Shown: in pieces, positions 15,843 to 23,889 of the stretch
How the letters are laid out: every line of letters starts with the position of its first letter
Numbering within the stretch: position 1 is the stretch's first letter
Origin: Zoogloea sp041904905
Lineage (GTDB): Bacteria; Pseudomonadota; Gammaproteobacteria; Burkholderiales; Rhodocyclaceae
Assembly (NCBI RefSeq): GCF_041904905.1
Contig: NZ_JAYRMI010000048.1
Location: forward strand, 1-31,081
Reading direction: 5' to 3'
Length of the DNA: 31,081 bases
Notes under the pieces: model-generated
Database searches by the model: none
What the model saw: the letters and a program-made list of their open reading frames with translations, nothing else
Told to the model about the DNA's origin: nothing
Program-made: the position numbers and the translations under genes

Positions 15843-16208
15843 ATGACGCGAAAAAGTCAATCGGGCCTGAGTCTCGTCAGCGTGCTGCTGGTCGGCGGTG
15901 CGATGGCTGCCATCGTGGTGGTGGGCCTCAAGCTGATCCCGGTGGTCAATGAGTACTACGGGATCAAGCGCGCCCTGACGGCGGTGGTCGGCGCCTCCAA
16001 CCCCCAGACGGCCACCGTCTCGGAGCTGCGCAACGCCTTCGCGAAGCGTGTCACGGTTGACGACATCACCAGCGTCACGCCGGCGGATATCGACATCACC
16101 AAGGAAAACGGTCGAATCGTGATGTCCGTCGACTACGCCCGCAAGGTGCCGCTTTATGGCAGGGTCAGCCTGCTGATCGAATTCTCCGCGTCGTCCGACG
16201 CTCACTGA
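15843..16208 (+). CDS. DUF4845 family prepilin-like membrane protein
   Basis: This 121-residue protein of the DUF4845 family is commonly found between lepB and rnc in beta- and gammaproteobacteria and has no established function. Its N-terminus, MTRKSQSGLSLVSVLLVGG, resembles a type IV prepilin leader: a short basic segment, then G followed by a hydrophobic helix (residues about 8-32). The expected Glu at position +5 of a classical prepilin is absent, so processing by PilD is doubtful. The rest is a small periplasmic domain. A GTG at 15837 overlapping the lepB stop is an alternative start (adds MI). Confidence 0.8.
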   Translation: MTRKSQSGLSLVSVLLVGGAMAAIVVVGLKLIPVVNEYYGIKRALTAVVGASNPQTATVSELRNAFAKRVTVDDITSVTPADIDITKENGRIVMSVDYARKVPLYGRVSLLIEFSASSDAH

Positions 16209-16217
16209 TTCCGCCCC

Positions 16218-16889
16218 ATGAAGTTGGACGCCCTGCAGCAGGCCATCGGCCATCGTTTTGCCCGGCCGGAGCTCCTGGAGCAGGCGGTCACCCATCGCAG
16301 CTTCGGCTCGCCCCACAATGAGCGGCTCGAGTTCCTCGGCGACAGCGTGCTCAACTGCGTCACTGCCATCGCCCTGTTCGGGCGCTTCGACAACCTGCGC
16401 GAGGGCGACATGTCGCGCCTGCGCGCCAACCTGGTGCGCCAGGAGGCCCTGCACCGGCTCGCCGACGGGCTCAGGCTCGGCGAATACCTGCGCCTGGGCG
16501 AGGGCGAGCTGAAGAGCGGCGGACATCGCCGGCCGTCCATCCTCGCCGACGCCCTGGAGGCCATCATCGCCGCGGTGTTCCTGGATGCCGGCTTCGAGGC
16601 GGCAAAGGGCGTGGTGGATCGGCTCTACGACAAGTCCCTCGCCGCGCTCGACCCGGCCCGCGCCCTCAAGGATCCAAAAACCGCGCTGCAGGAGTGGCTG
16701 CAGGGCCGGCGCATGGCGCTGCCCAAGTATTCGCTCGCCGACACCCGGGGCGAAGCCCACCAGCAGGAATTCGAGGTCGAGTGCGAGATCGCCGGCCTTG
16801 GCCTCAAGACCCGCGGCATCGGCGTGAGTCGCCGCGCTGCCGAACAGCAGTCCGCCCAGCGGGCGCTGGAACGCCTACCCCAGAAATGA
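16218..16889 (+). CDS. rnc: Ribonuclease III
   Basis: RNase III cleaves double-stranded RNA during rRNA maturation and mRNA turnover. The 223-residue protein has the family signature NERLEFLGDSVL with Glu38 and Asp42. The second metal-binding acidic group lies in ILADALEAIIAAVFLDAG (about 112-129), and a C-terminal double-stranded RNA-binding domain spans roughly 152-220 (KTALQEWLQ...RRAAEQQSAQRAL). The stop overlaps the era start (ATGA), so RNase III and Era, both acting in ribosome maturation, are translationally coupled. Confidence 0.97.
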   Translation: MKLDALQQAIGHRFARPELLEQAVTHRSFGSPHNERLEFLGDSVLNCVTAIALFGRFDNLREGDMSRLRANLVRQEALHRLADGLRLGEYLRLGEGELKSGGHRRPSILADALEAIIAAVFLDAGFEAAKGVVDRLYDKSLAALDPARALKDPKTALQEWLQGRRMALPKYSLADTRGEAHQQEFEVECEIAGLGLKTRGIGVSRRAAEQQSAQRALERLPQK

Positions 16890-17800
16890 CCGAATCCAAC
16901 ACCTCCGCCGCTGGCGATCAGCCGATGCGCACCGGTTTCGTCGCCATCGTCGGCCGCCCCAATGTGGGCAAGTCCACCCTGCTCAACCGCCTGATCGGCC
17001 AGAAGATCAGCATCGTGTCGCGCAAGGCCCAGACCACCCGTCACCGGGTCACCGGCGTGCTGACCGAAGGCCAGGCCCAGTACATCTTCGTCGACACCCC
17101 GGGCTTCCAGACCCGCCACAAGAACGCCCTCAACCGGGCGATGAACCGCACCGTCACCCAGGTGCTGGCGGATGTGGACCTGGTGCTCTTCGTGATCGAG
17201 AGCGGCCGCTTCGGCCCCGCCGACGAGCAGGTGGTCAAGCTGCTGCCCGAAGGCGCCAAGGTGATCCTGGTGGTCAACAAGATGGACATGCTCGAGGACA
17301 AGGCCAAGGTGCTGCCCTTCCTCCAGAAGATGAGCGCGGTCTATCCCTTTGCCGAGATCGTCCCGGTGTCCGCCGAGAAGGGCCACAACACCGCCCAGCT
17401 CCTGAAGGCCGCGGAGCCCTACCTGCCCGAAGGCGAGTGGATCTTCGGCGAGGACGACATCACCGACCGCAGCGAACGCTTTCTGGCTGCCGAGTTTCTC
17501 CGTGAGAAGCTGTTCCGCCAGCTGGGCGAAGAGCTGCCCTACGGCATGACCGTCGAGATCGAAAAATTCGAGGCCGAAGCCGGCATGCGCCGCATCAACG
17601 CGGCCATCATCGTCGACCGCGACGCCCACAAGGCGATGGTCATCGGCAAGGGCGGCGAGCGCCTCAAGCGCATCGCCTCCGAAGCCCGTGTCGAACTCGA
17701 AAAGCTCTTCGACTCCAAGGTCTTCCTGGAGGTGTGGGTCAAGGTCAAGAGCGGCTGGGCCGACGACGAGCGCGCCCTCAAGAGCCTCGGCTACGAGTAA
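16886..17800 (+). CDS. era: GTPase Era
   Basis: Era is an essential GTPase that binds the 3' end of 16S rRNA during small-subunit assembly. The 304-residue protein has G1 GRPNVGKS (23-30), G3 DTPG (70-73), G4 NKMD (131-134), and a C-terminal KH domain with the VIGKGGERLKRIASEAR motif near residue 252. The chosen ATG overlaps the rnc stop by 4 nt. The frame is open further upstream inside rnc, but that extension is a shadow. Confidence 0.97.
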   Translation: MTESNTSAAGDQPMRTGFVAIVGRPNVGKSTLLNRLIGQKISIVSRKAQTTRHRVTGVLTEGQAQYIFVDTPGFQTRHKNALNRAMNRTVTQVLADVDLVLFVIESGRFGPADEQVVKLLPEGAKVILVVNKMDMLEDKAKVLPFLQKMSAVYPFAEIVPVSAEKGHNTAQLLKAAEPYLPEGEWIFGEDDITDRSERFLAAEFLREKLFRQLGEELPYGMTVEIEKFEAEAGMRRINAAIIVDRDAHKAMVIGKGGERLKRIASEARVELEKLFDSKVFLEVWVKVKSGWADDERALKSLGYE

Positions 17801-17821
17801 GCCGGCCCGGGGCAGCCTGCC

Positions 17822-18565
17822 GTGAGCGCCAAGCAGCGCGTCGACCAGCAGCCGGGCTTCGTGCTGCACAGCTATCCGTACCGCGAGACGAGCCTCATCG
17901 TCGAGGTGTTCAGTCGCGACCACGGCCGCGTCGGCCTGGTGGCCAAGGGCGCCCGGCGCCCGGCCTCGCAGCTGCGCGGCGTGCTGATGGCCTTCCAGCC
18001 GCTGTTCATCGACTGGAGCGGCGGCGGCGAGATGAAGACCCTCGTCCGCGCCGAATGGCAGGGCGGCCAGCCGCTGCTGGGCGGCCAGGCGCTGCTGTGC
18101 GCCTACTACGCCAACGAGCTGCTGATGCGCCTGCTGCCCCGCGAGGACGCCCACCCCCGGCTCTACGCCGCCTACGGCGACGCCTTGCGGGCGCTGGCTG
18201 CGGGTGAGCCGCAGGAGGTCGTCCTGCGCCGCTTCGAACTCGCTCTGCTGCAGGAGCTTGGCTACGGCCTGCTCCTCGAAACCGACGCCGACGACGTGCC
18301 GCTCCGGGGCGACGCCCGCTACGCCTATATAATCGAGCGCGGCCCGGTCGCCCTGGAGGCCTACGGCGCCGTGGGCGACGAGCTGCCCAGCGTGTCCGGC
18401 AAGACCTTGCTCGACATGGCTGCCGGCGATTTCCGCGACCCGGAGACCCTGGCCCAGAGCAAGGCCCTGATGCGCCGGCTCATCCAGCACCACCTCGGCG
18501 GGCAGCAGCTCCAGTCCCGCCGCGTATTCACCGAACTGTTCGCCTTTCCCGGAGACCTCTCTTGA
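17822..18565 (+). CDS. recO: DNA repair protein RecO
   Basis: RecO works with RecF and RecR to load RecA on SSB-coated gaps. The 247-residue protein has the N-terminal OB-fold domain (GFVLHSYPYRETSLIVEVFSRDHG split as VLHSYPYRETSLI and VFSRDHGRVGLVAKGARRP), then a helical domain with LLMRLLPREDAHPRLY and FELALLQELGYG. It lacks the zinc-finger cysteines seen in some RecO proteins. Start is GTG 17822, 21 nt after era. The stop overlaps the TTG start of pdxJ. Confidence 0.93.
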   Translation: MSAKQRVDQQPGFVLHSYPYRETSLIVEVFSRDHGRVGLVAKGARRPASQLRGVLMAFQPLFIDWSGGGEMKTLVRAEWQGGQPLLGGQALLCAYYANELLMRLLPREDAHPRLYAAYGDALRALAAGEPQEVVLRRFELALLQELGYGLLLETDADDVPLRGDARYAYIIERGPVALEAYGAVGDELPSVSGKTLLDMAAGDFRDPETLAQSKALMRRLIQHHLGGQQLQSRRVFTELFAFPGDLS

Positions 18566-19323
18566 TCGAACTCGGCGTCAACATCGACCACGTGGCCACC
18601 CTCCGTCAGGCCCGCCGCACCTGGGAGCCCGACCCCGTGTGGGCGGCCGTCGAAGCGCACCTGGGGGGCGCCGACGGCATCACCGTACACCTGCGCGAGG
18701 ATCGTCGCCACATCCAGGACGAGGACGTGCGCCGCCTGCGCGACCTCACCCAGATCAAGCTCAACCTCGAGATGGCCGCCACCGACGAGATGGTCGGCAT
18801 CGCCTGCGGCATCAAGCCCGAGATGGCGATGTTCGTGCCCGAAGGTCGCCACGAGGTGACCACCGAAGGCGGCCTCGACATCGTGTCCCAGGAAGCCCGG
18901 CTGAAGGATGCGGTCGCCCGGCTGGCCGACGCCGGCATCATCGTCAGCGTCTTCATCGACGCCGAACTGGCCCAGGTGGAAGCCGCCGCGCGCATCGGCG
19001 CGAAGGTCTGCGAGATCCACACCGGCCCCTACGCCCACGCCTTCCACGCCGCCGGGCGCGACGCCGAAAGCCCCGCCGTGCTCGCCGAAATCGACAAGAT
19101 CGCCCGCGCCGGCGAGGCCATCCGCGGCCTGGGCCTGCGCTTCAATGCCGGTCATGCGCTCAACTACTACAACGTCCAGCCCATCGCGCGCCTGCCGGGC
19201 ATCCGCGAGCTGCACATCGGCCACGCCATCGTCAGCCGCGCGGTGTTCTCGGGCATGCGCGAGGCGGTGCGCGAGATGAAACGCCTGATGCGCGAAGGCG
19301 CCGCCCACGGCCGGCAAGCGTGA
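18562..19323 (+). CDS. pdxJ: Pyridoxine 5'-phosphate synthase (TTG start)
   Basis: PdxJ condenses 1-deoxyxylulose-5-phosphate and aminoacetone-3-phosphate to pyridoxine 5'-phosphate (DXP-dependent vitamin B6 route). The 253-residue TIM barrel starts IELGVNIDHVATLRQARRT with the phosphate/substrate residues Asn7, Asp9 and His10, then His43 in GADGITVHLREDRRHI and Glu70 in QIKLNLEMA. The TTG start is supported by GGAGA at 18551-18555 and by the TTGA overlap with the recO stop. acpS follows with a GTGA overlap, the order known from E. coli. Confidence 0.97.
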   Translation: MIELGVNIDHVATLRQARRTWEPDPVWAAVEAHLGGADGITVHLREDRRHIQDEDVRRLRDLTQIKLNLEMAATDEMVGIACGIKPEMAMFVPEGRHEVTTEGGLDIVSQEARLKDAVARLADAGIIVSVFIDAELAQVEAAARIGAKVCEIHTGPYAHAFHAAGRDAESPAVLAEIDKIARAGEAIRGLGLRFNAGHALNYYNVQPIARLPGIRELHIGHAIVSRAVFSGMREAVREMKRLMREGAAHGRQA

Positions 19324-19697
19324 TCCACGGCATCGGCACCGACATCGTCCGGGTCGCGCGCATCGCCGAGGCCCTCACGCGCCACGGCGCCCGCTTCGCC
19401 GCCCGGGTGCTGGATGCCTCCGAGCTGCCCGCCTTCGAGGCCGCCGCCCACCCCGAGCGCTTCCTCGCCAAGCGCTTTGCCGCCAAGGAAGCCTTCGGCA
19501 AGGCGCTGGGCACCGGGGTTGCCGTGCCGGCCACGCTCCACGCGGTGCGGGTGGGGCACGACGCCCTGGGCAAGCCCCTGTTTGAATTCTCCGCCGCCCT
19601 CGCCGAGCACCTGCGAGCGCAGGGCCTCGCGGCCCACCTGAGCCTGTCCGACGAAGCCGAATACGTCGTCGCCTTTGCCGTGATCGAAAAACCATGA
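19320..19697 (+). CDS. acpS: Holo-ACP synthase
   Basis: AcpS transfers phosphopantetheine from CoA to the serine of acyl carrier protein, here Ser37 of the acpP product encoded at 5173. The 125-residue protein shows GIGTDIVRVARI with Asp8 and the KRFAAKEAFGKALGTG motif with Glu57, both magnesium ligands. Start GTG 19320 overlaps the pdxJ stop (GTGA), and its own stop overlaps the nagZ start (ATGA). Confidence 0.96.
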   Translation: MIHGIGTDIVRVARIAEALTRHGARFAARVLDASELPAFEAAAHPERFLAKRFAAKEAFGKALGTGVAVPATLHAVRVGHDALGKPLFEFSAALAEHLRAQGLAAHLSLSDEAEYVVAFAVIEKP

Positions 19698-20731
19698 AGC
19701 CTTCCCACGCCCAGCCCGGCCCGGTCATGCTCGACGTGGCCGCCCACGAAGTCACCGCCGAAGAACGCGAAATCCTGCAGCACCCGCTGGTGGGCGGGGT
19801 GATCCTGTTCGCCCGCAACTACGCCGAGCCCGAGCAGCTCCGCGCCCTCACCGCCGCCATCCGCGCGGTGCGGCCCGAGCTGGTGATCTCGGTCGACCAC
19901 GAAGGCGGCCGGGTGCAGCGTTTCCGCGACGGCTTCACCCGTCTGCCGGCGATGCGCCGCTTCGGCACGGTATGGAACGACGACCCCGCCGCCGCTACCG
20001 CCGCCGCCCGTCACGCCGGCTTCGTGCTGGCCGCCGAGCTGCGCGCCCACGGCGTCGATCTCAGCTACGCGCCGGTGCTCGATCTCGACTACGGCGTCAG
20101 TTCGGTCATCGGCGACCGGGCCTTCCACCGCGATCCCCAGGTCGCCACCGAGCTTGCCCGGGCCCTGATCGCCGGGCTGGCGGACGCCGGCATGCGCGCG
20201 GTGGGCAAGCACTTCCCCGGTCATGGCGCGGTCGAGGCAGATTCCCACGTGGCGATTCCGGTGGACGAGCGCAGCTTCGACGCGGTGTGGGCCGACGACA
20301 TCCAGCCCTTCCGCAACCTGGCTTCGGTGCTTGGCGGCGTGATGCCCGCCCACGTCATCTTCGAGCACATCGACCCGCGCCCGGCGGGCTTCTCGCCCTT
20401 CTGGCTGCAGGAGGTGCTGCGCGGCCGGCTGGGCTTTGGCGGGGTGATCTTCTCCGACGACCTGACCATGGAAGGCGCCAGCGTGGCGGGCGACATCGTG
20501 GCCCGCGCCGGCGCCGCCCACAGCGCCGGCTGCGACATGGTGCTGGTGTGCAACCGGCCCGATCTGGCGGTGCAGCTCATCGACCGCTGGCGCCCGGAGG
20601 TGAGCGCCGACAGCGCCGCCCGCGTCGCCGCCCTGCGCCCGCGCCCCGGCACCATGCCCGCCGATCCGGCCACCCTGGCCGGCTGGGCGCCCTACGTGGC
20701 CGCCCGCGACAGCGTGCTCGCCCTGGCCTGA
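19694..20731 (+). CDS. nagZ: Beta-N-acetylhexosaminidase
   Basis: NagZ is a cytoplasmic GH3 enzyme that removes N-acetylglucosamine from anhydro-muropeptides in cell-wall recycling. The 345-residue protein has SVDHEGGRVQRFRDGF near residue 66, the KHFPGHG motif (172-178) with the acid/base His177, and the nucleophile Asp in FSDDLTMEGA near residue 255. It has no signal peptide, as expected for the cytoplasmic enzyme. It begins inside the acpS stop (ATGA) and is followed by uvrC 12 nt later. Confidence 0.96.
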   Translation: MKPSHAQPGPVMLDVAAHEVTAEEREILQHPLVGGVILFARNYAEPEQLRALTAAIRAVRPELVISVDHEGGRVQRFRDGFTRLPAMRRFGTVWNDDPAAATAAARHAGFVLAAELRAHGVDLSYAPVLDLDYGVSSVIGDRAFHRDPQVATELARALIAGLADAGMRAVGKHFPGHGAVEADSHVAIPVDERSFDAVWADDIQPFRNLASVLGGVMPAHVIFEHIDPRPAGFSPFWLQEVLRGRLGFGGVIFSDDLTMEGASVAGDIVARAGAAHSAGCDMVLVCNRPDLAVQLIDRWRPEVSADSAARVAALRPRPGTMPADPATLAGWAPYVAARDSVLALA

Positions 20732-20743
20732 CCCGCCCGCGCC

Positions 20744-22540
20744 ATGAGTTTCGACGCCAAGGCCTTCCTGCGAACCCTCACCGAGGAGCCCGGCGTGTAC
20801 CGGATGATCGGCGAGGGCGACGCGGTGCTCTACGTGGGCAAGGCCAAGAACCTCAAGCGGCGGGTGTCGTCCTACTTCCAGCGCACCCAGCTGTCGCCGC
20901 GCATCGCGATCATGGTGGGGCAGGTGGTGCGCGTCGAGACCACCGCCACCCGCTCCGAGGCCGAGGCCCTGATCCTCGAGAACAACCTCATCAAGCGCCT
21001 CGGGCCCAAGTACAACATCCTCTTTCGGGACGACAAGTCCTACCCCTACATCGCGCTGTCGGCCGGCGACTTTCCGCAGATCTACTACCACCGCGGCGGT
21101 TTCAAGAAGGGCGAGCGCTACTTCGGGCCTTTCCCCAACAGCTGGGCAGTGCGCGAGACCCTGCACCTGATGCAGAAGATCTTCCGCCTGCGCACCTGCG
21201 AGGACACCACCTTCTCCAACCGCTCGCGGCCCTGCCTGCTGCACCAGATCCACCGCTGCACCGGGCCCTGCGTCGGGCTGATCGACAAGGACGCCTACGC
21301 CGGCGACGTGCGTCTCGCCAGCCTGTTCCTCAACGGCCGCCACGGCGACGTGGTGGACGACCTGTCGCGCCGGATGCAGGCCGCGTCCGACGAACTCGCC
21401 TTCGAGAAGGCCGTGGTCTATCGCGACCAGATCCGCAACCTGCAGGCGGTGCTCCACAAGCAGTTCGTCGAGAGCGCCAAGGACGAGGACGTGGACGTGA
21501 TCGCCGCGCTGGAACGGGGCGGCATGGTGTGCGTCAACCTGGCGATGATCCGCGGCGGGCGGCATCTGGGCGACCGGCCGCTGTTCCCCAGCAACGCCCA
21601 GGGCGTCGCGCCGCTGGATGCGCTGGTGGCCTTCGTCGAGCAGCATTACCTCGACCACCCGCTGCCCGGGCGCATCCTCGTCAATGGCGATCCGGCCGTG
21701 GTCAAGGAGGCGCTGGAGGAGGCCGTCGAGGGCAAGGTCACGGTCGTCGCGGCCCGCTACGAGAACGAGCGCGCCTGGATCGGCATGGCCGAGAACAACG
21801 CCAGCCTCGCGCTGCTCGCCCGGGAGCAGGAATCCAGCCGCGGCGAGCAGCGCCTCGACGCCCTGCGCGACGCCATCGGCCTCGCCGAAACGCCCAGCCG
21901 CATCGAATGCTTCGACATCTCCCACACCATGGGCGAGGCCACCGTGGCGTCCTGCGTGGTGTGGGACGGCAAGGCCATGAAGAAATCCGAATACCGCCGC
22001 TACAACATCGCCGGCATCACCGCCGGCGACGACTACGCCGCGATGCGTCAGGCGCTCACCCGGCGCTACGAGAAAGTGGCGGCGGGCGAGGGGGTATGCC
22101 CGGACGTGATCCTCATCGACGGCGGCAAGGGCCAGATGGGCGTGGCGAAGGAAGTGCTCGCCGAGCTGGGGCTCGAATCCATCGCCATGTTCGGCGTAGC
22201 CAAGGGCGAGAGCCGCAAGCCGGGCCTCGAGACCCTGGTCTTCCCCGACGGCCGCGAGCCGGTGCACCTGCGCCCCGACGCCCCGGCCCTGCACCTGATC
22301 CAGGAAATCCGCGACGAGGCCCACCGCTTCGCCATCACCGGCCACCGCGCCCGCCGCGCCAAGACCCGCAACACCTCCCGCCTCGAAGACATCGCCGGCG
22401 TCGGCCCCACCCGGCGCCGCAAGCTGCTGGCCGCCTTCGGCGGCATCGACGGCGTGCGCAACGCCACGGTCGAAGACCTGTGCCGCGTGGAAGGCATCAA
22501 CCGGCACCTTGCCGAACAGATATATACTTCCTTGCGATAG
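20744..22540 (+). CDS. uvrC: UvrABC system protein C
   Basis: UvrC makes both incisions in nucleotide excision repair. The 598-residue protein has the N-terminal GIY-YIG nuclease in the form GVY (17-19) and YVG (30-32) with KAKNLKRRV. A UvrB-interacting (UVR) motif lies near residues 203-235, an RNase H-like C-terminal nuclease contains IECFDISHTMGE and LIDGGKGQM, and a helix-hairpin-helix pair ends the protein (IAGVGPTRRRKLLAAFGG). It is followed by pgsA after 15 nt. Confidence 0.97.
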   Translation: MSFDAKAFLRTLTEEPGVYRMIGEGDAVLYVGKAKNLKRRVSSYFQRTQLSPRIAIMVGQVVRVETTATRSEAEALILENNLIKRLGPKYNILFRDDKSYPYIALSAGDFPQIYYHRGGFKKGERYFGPFPNSWAVRETLHLMQKIFRLRTCEDTTFSNRSRPCLLHQIHRCTGPCVGLIDKDAYAGDVRLASLFLNGRHGDVVDDLSRRMQAASDELAFEKAVVYRDQIRNLQAVLHKQFVESAKDEDVDVIAALERGGMVCVNLAMIRGGRHLGDRPLFPSNAQGVAPLDALVAFVEQHYLDHPLPGRILVNGDPAVVKEALEEAVEGKVTVVAARYENERAWIGMAENNASLALLAREQESSRGEQRLDALRDAIGLAETPSRIECFDISHTMGEATVASCVVWDGKAMKKSEYRRYNIAGITAGDDYAAMRQALTRRYEKVAAGEGVCPDVILIDGGKGQMGVAKEVLAELGLESIAMFGVAKGESRKPGLETLVFPDGREPVHLRPDAPALHLIQEIRDEAHRFAITGHRARRAKTRNTSRLEDIAGVGPTRRRKLLAAFGGIDGVRNATVEDLCRVEGINRHLAEQIYTSLR

Positions 22541-22555
22541 CAAGCGAACGCCGAC

Positions 22556-23128
22556 ATGCCTCTGAACATTCCAAACACCCTCACCTGGGCGCGCATTGCG
22601 CTGATCCCCTTTTTCGTCGGCATCTATTACTTCCCGGACAACGTGATCTCCCCCGAGGACAAGAACCTCGCTGCGACGCTCACCTTCATCGTGGCCGCGG
22701 TGACCGACTGGTTCGACGGCTACCTCGCCCGCTCGCTGGGGCAGACCTCCGCCTTCGGCGCCTTCCTCGACCCGGTGGCCGACAAGCTGATGGTGGCCGC
22801 CGCGCTCATCGTGCTGGTGCACCTGGGGCGGGTGGATTCGCTGATTGCGCTGGTCATCATCGGGCGCGAGATCACCATCTCGGCGCTGCGCGAATGGATG
22901 GCCAAGGTGGGGGCGGCCGGCAGCGTGGCGGTGGCCTTCGTGGGCAAGCTCAAGACGGCGGCCCAGATGTCCGCCATCCCGCTGCTGCTGTACCAGGCCC
23001 CGCTGCTGGGTTTCGACAGCATCGGCCTGGGCACCGTGCTGATCTACGTGGCCGCGGTGCTCACCCTGTGGTCGATGGGCTACTACATGCGCTGCGCCTG
23101 GCCGGAGCTGGCCAAGCGCAGCCGTTGA
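22556..23128 (+). CDS. pgsA: CDP-diacylglycerol-glycerol-3-phosphate phosphatidyltransferase
   Basis: PgsA makes phosphatidylglycerol phosphate, the committed step to acidic phospholipids. The 190-residue integral membrane protein has the CDP-alcohol phosphotransferase signature Asp54-Gly55-x2-Ala58-Arg59-x8-Gly68-x3-Asp72-x3-Asp76, and about five to six hydrophobic segments. The N-terminus NIPNTLTWARIALIPFF is typical. The uvrC-pgsA-tRNA-Gly arrangement is common in proteobacteria. Confidence 0.96.
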   Translation: MPLNIPNTLTWARIALIPFFVGIYYFPDNVISPEDKNLAATLTFIVAAVTDWFDGYLARSLGQTSAFGAFLDPVADKLMVAAALIVLVHLGRVDSLIALVIIGREITISALREWMAKVGAAGSVAVAFVGKLKTAAQMSAIPLLLYQAPLLGFDSIGLGTVLIYVAAVLTLWSMGYYMRCAWPELAKRSR

Positions 23129-23154
23129 AGGCAAGCCGGGCAGACAAAAAGTAG

Positions 23155-23182
23155 TTGACGTTGCCGCTGAAGTGTCTATAAT
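23155..23182 (+). promoter_or_regulatory. Strong sigma-70 promoter of the tRNA cluster
   Basis: TTGACG at 23155-23160 and a perfect TATAAT at 23177-23182 are separated by 16 nt. A GC-rich stretch follows the -10 box, as is usual in stringently controlled stable RNA promoters. The first tRNA begins 15 nt after the -10 box. Confidence 0.85.
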
Positions 23183-23197
23183 GGCGGCTCTTTCAGG

Positions 23198-23273
23198 GCG
23201 GCAGTAGCTCAGTTGGTAGAGCGCAACCTTGCCAAGGTTGAGGTCGAGAGTTCGAGACTCTTCTGCCGCTCCA
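23198..23273 (+). tRNA. tRNA-Gly (GCC), first copy
   Basis: The acceptor stem GCGGCAG pairs with CTGCCGC. The D-arm AGTAGCTCAGTTGGTAGAGC is standard, the anticodon GCC lies at 23231-23233, the T-arm has the GTTCGAGAC loop, and a CCA end is encoded. The 76 bases are identical to the copy at 23409. Confidence 0.97.
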
Positions 23274-23322
23274 AGAAATTTTGAAGGGAAGCAGTTTTTG
23301 GATGCTTCTCTGTGAGGTACAC

Positions 23323-23396
23323 GGCGCGATAGCAAAGCGGTTATGCACCGGATTGCAAATCCGTGTAGGTCGGTTCGACTCCGGCTCGCGCCTCCA
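23323..23396 (+). tRNA. tRNA-Cys (GCA)
   Basis: The acceptor stem GGCGCGA pairs with TCGCGCC, discriminator U and encoded CCA at the end. Anticodon GCA lies at 23355-23357, and the T-loop GTTCGACTC is present. The 49-nt spacer before it holds a GAAGCA/TGCTTC hairpin (23288-23308), probably a processing signal. Confidence 0.97.
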
Positions 23397-23408
23397 GGCT
23401 AGAACAAA

Positions 23409-23484
23409 GCGGCAGTAGCTCAGTTGGTAGAGCGCAACCTTGCCAAGGTTGAGGTCGAGAGTTCGAGACTCTTCTGCCGCTCCA
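23409..23484 (+). tRNA. tRNA-Gly (GCC), second copy
   Basis: Identical over 76 bases to the tRNA-Gly at 23198, with anticodon GCC at 23442-23444 and encoded CCA. It lies 12 nt after tRNA-Cys, so the three are cut from one precursor. Confidence 0.97.
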
Positions 23485-23490
23485 GAATGC

Positions 23491-23534
23491 ACGGGGAAAA
23501 CGACGATACGCCAATCGTTGTTTTCCCCGTTTTT
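23491..23534 (+). terminator. Strong rho-independent terminator of the tRNA operon
   Basis: A 17-bp stem with one G-U pair is formed by 23491-23507 (ACGGGGAAAAC...) and 23514-23530 (...GTTTTCCCCGT) around a 6-nt loop, followed directly by a T run. Confidence 0.92.
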
Positions 23535-23648
23535 CGTTTGTCCCCCCGCTGTAGCCTCCCTGCAAGACGCCTGTTTTCAGCCTGTCATCTCATCTGCCCA
23601 GAATCGTCACGAACGACGTGATACGTCATCGGGCGATTGGGGTCAGAA

Positions 23649-23864
23649 ATGGAATCGATTTTCGAGAAGGGTGTCCGGCGGGTCGTGCGCCGTCTTTTCG
23701 GGCCGGATGTGGCGGCCTTCGTTCTGGACGACGACTGGCAGGGCCTGCTGTTCGTGCCGGAGATCGGCGCCGACCGGCGGGCGCCGGCCGCAGCCGGGCC
23801 GGTGCACTGCGTGGCCCCACCGTGGCCCTGTGCCTGCGATGCCTGCCCGGCGGTGAGCGCCTAG
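23649..23864 (+). CDS. Small hypothetical protein, uncertain
   Basis: A 71-codon open frame begins MESIFEKGVRRVVRRLFGPDVAAFVLDDDWQGLLFVPE. It looks like a plausible soluble alpha/beta N-terminus, but the C-terminal third is proline/alanine/cysteine-rich. I do not recognise a family. GGGG lies 9-12 nt before the ATG, and a TTG at 23637 is an alternative start. It occupies the gap between the tRNA terminator and the convergent gcdH gene, so it may be real or a chance open frame in GC-rich DNA. Confidence 0.3.
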   Translation: MESIFEKGVRRVVRRLFGPDVAAFVLDDDWQGLLFVPEIGADRRAPAAAGPVHCVAPPWPCACDACPAVSA

Positions 23865-23889
23865 GCCCCGGCCGGCGCAGGGGCGGGGT

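Noticed and set aside
19972..23154. 1060-codon plus-strand frame over nagZ-uvrC-pgsA
   Set aside because: It is out of frame with the three recognised genes and is an Arg/Pro/Gly-rich shadow.
19232..23335. 1367-codon open frame on the minus strand opposite acpS-nagZ-uvrC-pgsA
   Set aside because: It is antisense to four well-identified genes, is His/Gly/Ala/Asp-rich as expected from the complement of GC-rich codons, and ends across the tRNA genes.
23129..23534. Integrated mobile element at the tRNA cluster
   Set aside because: No integrase, no partial tRNA copy acting as an attachment site, and the two tRNA-Gly copies are both complete and in one operon.
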